NCBI GenBank assembly: GCA_036897625.1 | Contig: JAYMTA010001118.1 | Location: 1-21,704 of the forward strand | Origin: Pelargonium cotyledonis | Lineage: Eukaryota > Streptophyta > Magnoliopsida > Geraniales > Geraniaceae | Reading direction: 5' to 3' | Length of the DNA: 21,704 bases | Shown: positions 18,101 through 21,704 of the stretch, piece by piece | Position numbering within the stretch: the first letter of the stretch is position 1 | Layout: each line of letters opens with the position of its first letter | Made by a program: the position numbers and the translations under genes | The notes under the pieces: model-generated | Told to the model about the DNA's origin: nothing | The model's database searches: none | What the model saw: only the letters and a program-made list of their open reading frames with translations

Positions 18101-21094
18101 ATTACACGAAAATGATCAGTAATAAACTAAATGCAAACGATATGTCAAATGCAAGTGCTGAGCTTATAAATATCTGGAAGTAGCAATTAAAGGCCTAAAC
18201 TAGGAAATGGTGATACAAACAGGCTTAGCCTGAACCAAGATAACCAGCAGTTGCGCTCTTCCATGTCAAATAGAATCACCTCCAAATAAGTTGAAAACAA
18301 ATTTGGACTAATTAGTTGGGTAGATAGTAATACACTATGGCCATCAAACCTTAAGAAGTATTAAGGATTCTTTGATGACAAACAGGGATTTTGTTATTAG
18401 TTGAATGAAGACGGAATGACAGATAACATATCTGGATGCATAAGATACTAACAATACTTGGTTTTCTGTACATGCATACTCCAATAGACATGGGTCCTAT
18501 TCTCTTCATTTTTTTTATCTTTGTTTGGTTTTTCTTATCTGTATAAATCTTTAATCTTATTGGAGTAACTAAGTTTCATCTAAATCCAATTTAAATTCTT
18601 GCATCATTAGATTATCTAGTGTGAGAGGGGCCCAAGTAAACAAAGTTGTGGAGGTTACTGGTTTGGAGATCTATTGCAGCACGTCTCAAGGTGCTTATGA
18701 TTTGGTGAGCATGGACGATGTTGGGGACTCCAAATTCTGGGGCAATACAAATGTTGAACGCAATAAGCATGATCATATATTGGCACCATGTGATGTTTCA
18801 GTGTCAGTATGGGTAAGTGGTCCTGGTAAATATGCATGTCTACGGGACTAACTTGTTGAACTGAATGTGATGAATTTGTTCAAGATGAATTTGAAATAAT
18901 GTATTGTTATAAATGGGTGTAATGCATTAATATCGCTTCCTAAAAGCTTGACTTTTTTTGTTTATTACCTTAAAATATGATGGAACTGGTGGGTGGAGTA
19001 TCATACATGGATATATATTGTAAATAATTGTAGTTCTGAGCATGAACAACCTGAAGTGAAGTAGGACATATAGGGGATTACGTTTATAATGTTATCATTT
19101 CTCTATCTTTACTCCTTTTTTTCTTGCACGGTGCAGTGGTTTTTTTCTTATGTGTTTTGAATGCCATTCTCCCTTAGGTTAACAAGTCAGGAAAGCTTGA
19201 TGACGATGCTCCACAATATTCTATAAGTGCTGAGTTAACTGGCTTGGTTGGTGCACTGTTTTTCTCAGTTACTTGATGCTCCTTTTGTACATTCATGTAC
19301 ATATTATATATTGTTTTCATTTACACTTTTCTATTTTTAGGTCATGTCTTTAAATGAGGTTCAATTGCAACAGATCTTGATCCTATGGGATTACCTTTCG
19401 ACATATCCAATGAGGGAGAAGTAAGTTTAGCATTGTATCGTTATTTTTACTTCTAGATTTACTCCCTGCGTCCCAAAATGAGTGTCTTGTTTGTCTAAAT
19501 TTTTTGTCCCAAAATGAGTGTTTTGTTTCTATTTTTAGGTTATTATATTATCATTTTCCCCATATTATCCTTATCACTTATGCACATGGGCTGATTTGCA
19601 CATGGGGTGTGGATGGGAAAGTGGGGGTAATATTGAAAACACACTAAATTACCTTGTAATTCTTAATTTTTACAAAAAATGGAAACAAGACACTCATTTT
19701 GGGACGGTGGGAGTATTTATTTTTCATCATTTAGCAGTTTCCTAAATATTGTTTCTCATTCTTTTATTAATAAGAGACTTCGTTCTCGTCTTTGAGAATG
19801 TTTTCATGGAGAATATGTTAAACCGATGCATATTAAGTTGGCCAAAATTAAAAACAAAAAGAAAGACCAATCAAGAATATATTAAGATTCTCACAAATTT
19901 AACTTGGTATCAAAGTGTTTGATATTTTGTTTTGACAGTCTCTTCAAGCTTCCGCAATTCCAGTGTCAGCTTTAGGCTGTTTGCCCGAACCTTAATTTTT
20001 CTCTTGAATCTCTTCTTTAAGATTTTTGGTTTATTTTTCTAATTAATTCTTGCTTCACATGCACGAGCTCACCCTTTCATGTGAGGGGGAGTATCTCATT
20101 AACAAGCCCTAAACTCTCCTAGCTTATTAGACTTTTTAGTTCTAATTTAGTTTAGCGTAACATATTCCTGCTCCTAGCTCTCAAATTTTTTTCTCTACTT
20201 AACTTGACATATACTCCAATTGTACACAACCCTCCTAATTGGTCTTCCATTCTCATTTTGTTATACTCGATGTGTGGGCGTAGTTTGCATTGCAGGTTAT
20301 AATGTTAGTTCTTTGAGCCTTAGTCGGTTAGGGTTTTGGTCCAGCCCATTGTGGTAGTTAATTAGCTTTAATGACTGAGCTGGTATGCCATGCTAAGTAT
20401 TCTGTTAGCCTTTTGTTAATGTATCCCAGTTCGAAAGATTGTGACGTCTATAGCTACTTGATAAACAAGTTGGGCCCTCCACCTATCATCTTAAACTTTT
20501 GGGTTGGGGTCAAGTATAACACTTTTCTATTATGGCGATGTGTATGAATCATGAATTGTATTGAGGCAGGGATGAGTTATGTGGAGTAGCATTTATAAAA
20601 AAAGTGAGATGAAATTGTAAACCAATTCTCTCTCAACCTTCAACTTCAAGTGTTCTTCAAGTCTATGAATATGACTGTTGCAGCCTGTATACATAAATGA
20701 TAACATTCAATACATGAAAATCCAGAAATCAAGAAAGATTGTCTCCTAGGGGACCACCTAATGGTTCAAGATACTTTTTTTTATTTAAATTTTTTATGAG
20801 AAGTTGTGGGTTTGAATCTTGTTGGGTGGGGTGGGGGTGGAGAAAATGGGAGAGCTGCCGCCTACTGGGTAGCTCAGTCCATTGGGTTTAAAAAAGAAGA
20901 AGAAATCAAGAGTTTCTCAAATTTAATACCATTCGATGATGTAGGTATGGACGTTATCGTCCCTGGCACAGCCCTTTATCAAGAAAATCCGGTGGTTGGG
21001 CAAAAATATGGTGGCATTATGCACAAGAATCTGTCCTATCAGATGTGCGGAAGAAACTGAAGAGAACTTCATGGAGATACCTTGGACACCGACT
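12163..21094 (+). CDS. VPS13: VPS13/chorein-family protein, SHRUBBY-like, N-terminal part (partial, runs off window)
   Basis: VPS13 proteins are giant rod-shaped lipid-transfer proteins at membrane contacts. In Arabidopsis the SHRUBBY member acts in root growth. Exons: 12163-12265, 12376-12453, 13625-13737, 14805-14898, 15849-15892, 16083-16151, 16847-16908, 18620-18812, 19178-19246, 19341-19420, 20945-21094. All introns are GT-AG and all junction phases agree, giving 351 codons plus two bases. The chorein N-terminal domain is clear: VVRRTLLGVLRQYVKDIQRE (7-26), QLKITVWRGEVFLENMEL (27-44), FDYLQLPFALKEGRVGKLSI (49-68), PWKKLGWDPIIITLEDVF (71-88). Later parts (AGKKAKLVAAELGKFSRRV, LSIRNFHILYRD, VNKVVEVTGLEIYCST, KYGRYRPW, WWHYAQESVLSDVRKKLKR) match the family as I recall it. 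An in-frame TGA at 12130 fixes the start. The remaining roughly 3000 residues lie beyond 21704. The junction of exons 7 and 8 looks a few residues short, so an alternative splice site is possible. Confidence 0.9.
12454..13624 (+). other. Intron 2 of the VPS13-like gene
   Basis: 1171 bp of AT-rich sequence with no supported gene. It contains an imperfect direct repeat, ATGATGAGAAAGAACTTTG followed by CATG or TATG, at 12700-12722 and 12774-12796. Confidence 0.6.
13738..14804 (+). other. Intron 3 of the VPS13-like gene
   Basis: 1067 bp, A-rich in its middle third, with a short GTT microsatellite at about 14551-14570. No gene or bounded element recognised. Confidence 0.6.
14899..15848 (+). other. 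Intron 4 of the VPS13-like gene
   Basis: 950 bp with donor GTGAGT and acceptor TTCTGCAG. The 61-codon open frame near 15457 has no domain and is not supported. Confidence 0.6.
16152..16846 (+). other. Intron 6 of the VPS13-like gene
   Basis: 695 bp with a perfect donor GTAAGT and acceptor TTTCAG. No element recognised. Confidence 0.6.
16909..18619 (+). other. Intron 7 of the VPS13-like gene
   Basis: 1711 bp, the longest intron seen. It holds a short tandem duplication, GAATCCACGGTGAACTA followed by GAATTCACGGTGAAC (about 17462-17493). Short open frames around 17404, 17822 and 17992 lack domains. A missed micro-exon coding for a few residues could lie here, as the flanking exons join slightly short against remembered homologues. 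Confidence 0.5.
19462..19713. mobile_element. Stowaway-type MITE in intron 10
   Basis: A 252-bp element starts CTCCCTGCGTCCCAAAATGA and ends with the inverted repeat of CTCCCACCGTCCCAAAATGA. The terminal inverted repeats are about 31 bp with two mismatches, and both ends are flanked by TA (19460-19461 and 19714-19715). CTCCCTCCGTCCC termini with a TA target duplication define Stowaway (Tc1/mariner-derived, non-autonomous) elements. Inside, a second copy of the terminal motif, GTCCCAAAATGAGTGTTTTG, sits at 19506-19525, only 34 bp from the first. Confidence 0.93.
19905..20092 (+). other. Retroelement-like primer site and polypurine tract pair
   Basis: TGGTATCAAAG (19905-19915) resembles a tRNA-iMet primer-binding site, and GAGGGGGAGT (20083-20092) resembles a Copia-type polypurine tract. 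The spacing of about 170 bases fits a TRIM interior. I could not align flanking LTRs, so this remains a weak call. Confidence 0.28.
20414..20521 (+). mobile_element. Solo LTR related to the TRIM-like element at 2934-3241
   Basis: This 108-bp segment begins TGTTAATGTATCCC and ends GTATAACA. It shares ATAAACAAGTTG (20461-20472) exactly with the LTR at 2934-3043, plus collinear TC.AC.TA, TTAA..TTT and GGTTGG.G.CAA blocks. No primer-binding site follows the end and no polypurine tract precedes the start, so it looks like a solo LTR. It lies in the sense orientation of the host gene, inside intron 10. Confidence 0.6.
20750..20905 (+). mobile_element. Candidate tRNA-derived SINE just upstream of exon 11
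   Basis: A degenerate A-box-like GACCACCTAATGGTTCAAG (20752-20770) is followed 40 bases later by a B-box-like GGGTTTGAATC (20808-20818). A G-rich body follows, then an A-rich tail AAAAAAGAAGAAGAAATC (20889-20906). The order and size suit a plant SINE. A second tRNA-like string, GGGTAGCTCAGT, occurs at about 20867-20878. The element would end about 40 bases before the acceptor of exon 11. Confidence 0.42.
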
Positions 21095-21625
21095 GTAAGT
21101 TTTGTCTGTTAAGACTCCATACATTACACAATGTAAAAGTAAGAATTTAGATGATTATTGTGTCAAATTTTTTCTAGATGCCACATTTTGTATTCTATTT
21201 GCTGCATAATGGAAATCAGTTTACACTTGGTCACTTACTCATGCTTAAACTTGCTCCCTTTGCTGTGCATCAGCTTCATTTTCCAATAGAATCTGGAATT
21301 TTGTGAACATTAAAGGCTTTTTGTTTGATCCATAATGGGTATCATTTGTGATCATGAACATCTCATCATTGCCCTCCAATATGGTTACTTGTTTTAGCGT
21401 TCTTACTTTTGTTATTCTGAATCTGCGAGCATACAACAGATTCGTATACCAGCATAAGTTTTCAAGTGTGATCACAGTTGGTAACTTTTATTAGGTTCAT
21501 GTCCCTTTATCTTCAAAAAACAAAATCATTGACAGTTTGCAGTAAAGGGAACTTTTTACTTCAATGGTTTTTTATTGCAGTATTTGTTTCTTGTGGCTAC
21601 CCATAGTTTTTAAACTTAAATATTA
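21095..21625 (+). other. Start of intron 11 of the VPS13-like gene
   Basis: Begins with a perfect donor GTAAGT after CACCGACT. I looked for the continuation of the coding sequence up to the window end and found no exon that fits the required phase (one base completing CTN). Confidence 0.6.
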
Positions 21626-21704
21626 CTCCCTCCATCCCAAAATGAGTGTCCTCCTTTCTATTTTGAGAAAAATTAAGGAGAAGTTAGTTATTGTGGTATG
21701 TTTA
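21626..21704. mobile_element. Left end of a second Stowaway-type MITE, cut by the window edge
   Basis: After a TA (21624-21625) the sequence reads CTCCCTCCATCCCAAAATGA, then GTGTCC. This is the same terminal motif as the element at 19462-19713. The other end lies outside the window. Confidence 0.75.

Noticed and set aside
17404-18183. Several 60-75 codon open frames inside intron 7
   Set aside because: None carries a motif, a start context or similarity to the flanking VPS13 exons. Their composition fits translated intron sequence.
20862-20890. tRNA-like string GGGTAGCTCAGT
   Set aside because: No cloverleaf can be completed: no anticodon arm, T-arm or acceptor stem lies at proper spacing. 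It is better explained as part of a SINE-like element.
20806-21060. 84-codon open frame on the plus strand
   Set aside because: It overlaps exon 11 in the wrong frame. The frame giving KYGRYRPW and WWHYAQE matches the VPS13 family and joins exon 10 in phase.
1-21704. CRISPR array, operon or phage-like system
   Set aside because: The window is eukaryotic plant DNA with spliced genes. No regularly spaced repeat array or compact gene cluster is present.

Overview
This is a nuclear segment of a flowering plant, almost certainly a eudicot. The DNA is AT-rich, the genes have GT-AG introns, promoters carry telo-box and TATA motifs, and the non-coding DNA holds plant-type mobile elements (Stowaway MITEs, tRNA-derived SINEs, a TRIM-like LTR element, LINE-type RNase H remnants). 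I cannot name the species. No prokaryotic, viral or organellar gene set is present.

Layout. 1-3840 is gene-poor and holds degenerate elements: a head-to-head SINE pair (about 1491-1831), an unidentified open minus-strand remnant (1859-2278) and a TRIM-like LTR element on the minus strand (2934-3241). About 3842-7130 is a complete mitochondrial ADP/ATP carrier gene with a roughly 1.5-kb intron in its 5' UTR and three coding exons (370 residues). 7240-9840 is a tandem pair of intronless RING-H2 genes: the first is a pseudogene with one stop and two frameshifts, the second is intact (233 residues). 9850-11600 is a graveyard: a minus-strand tail fragment of an LRR receptor kinase abuts a plus-strand RNase H-like domain remnant, followed by a second, minus-strand RNase H remnant that has a tandem duplication.

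11860-21704 holds the promoter and first eleven coding exons (351 complete codons) of a very large VPS13/chorein-family gene, closest from memory to the plant SHRUBBY type. It runs off the right edge. Its introns, especially the 1.5-kb intron 10, carry a Stowaway MITE, an LTR related to the one at 2934-3241, a candidate SINE and retroelement-like signals.

The three functional genes share no pathway that I can see: nucleotide exchange across the inner mitochondrial membrane, ubiquitin ligation, and lipid transfer or vacuolar sorting. All three, and the RING pseudogene, lie on the plus strand. I found no new biological system. The most informative observations are the LTR family seen at two loci, the RING gene/pseudogene pair, and the chimeric kinase/RNase H junction.
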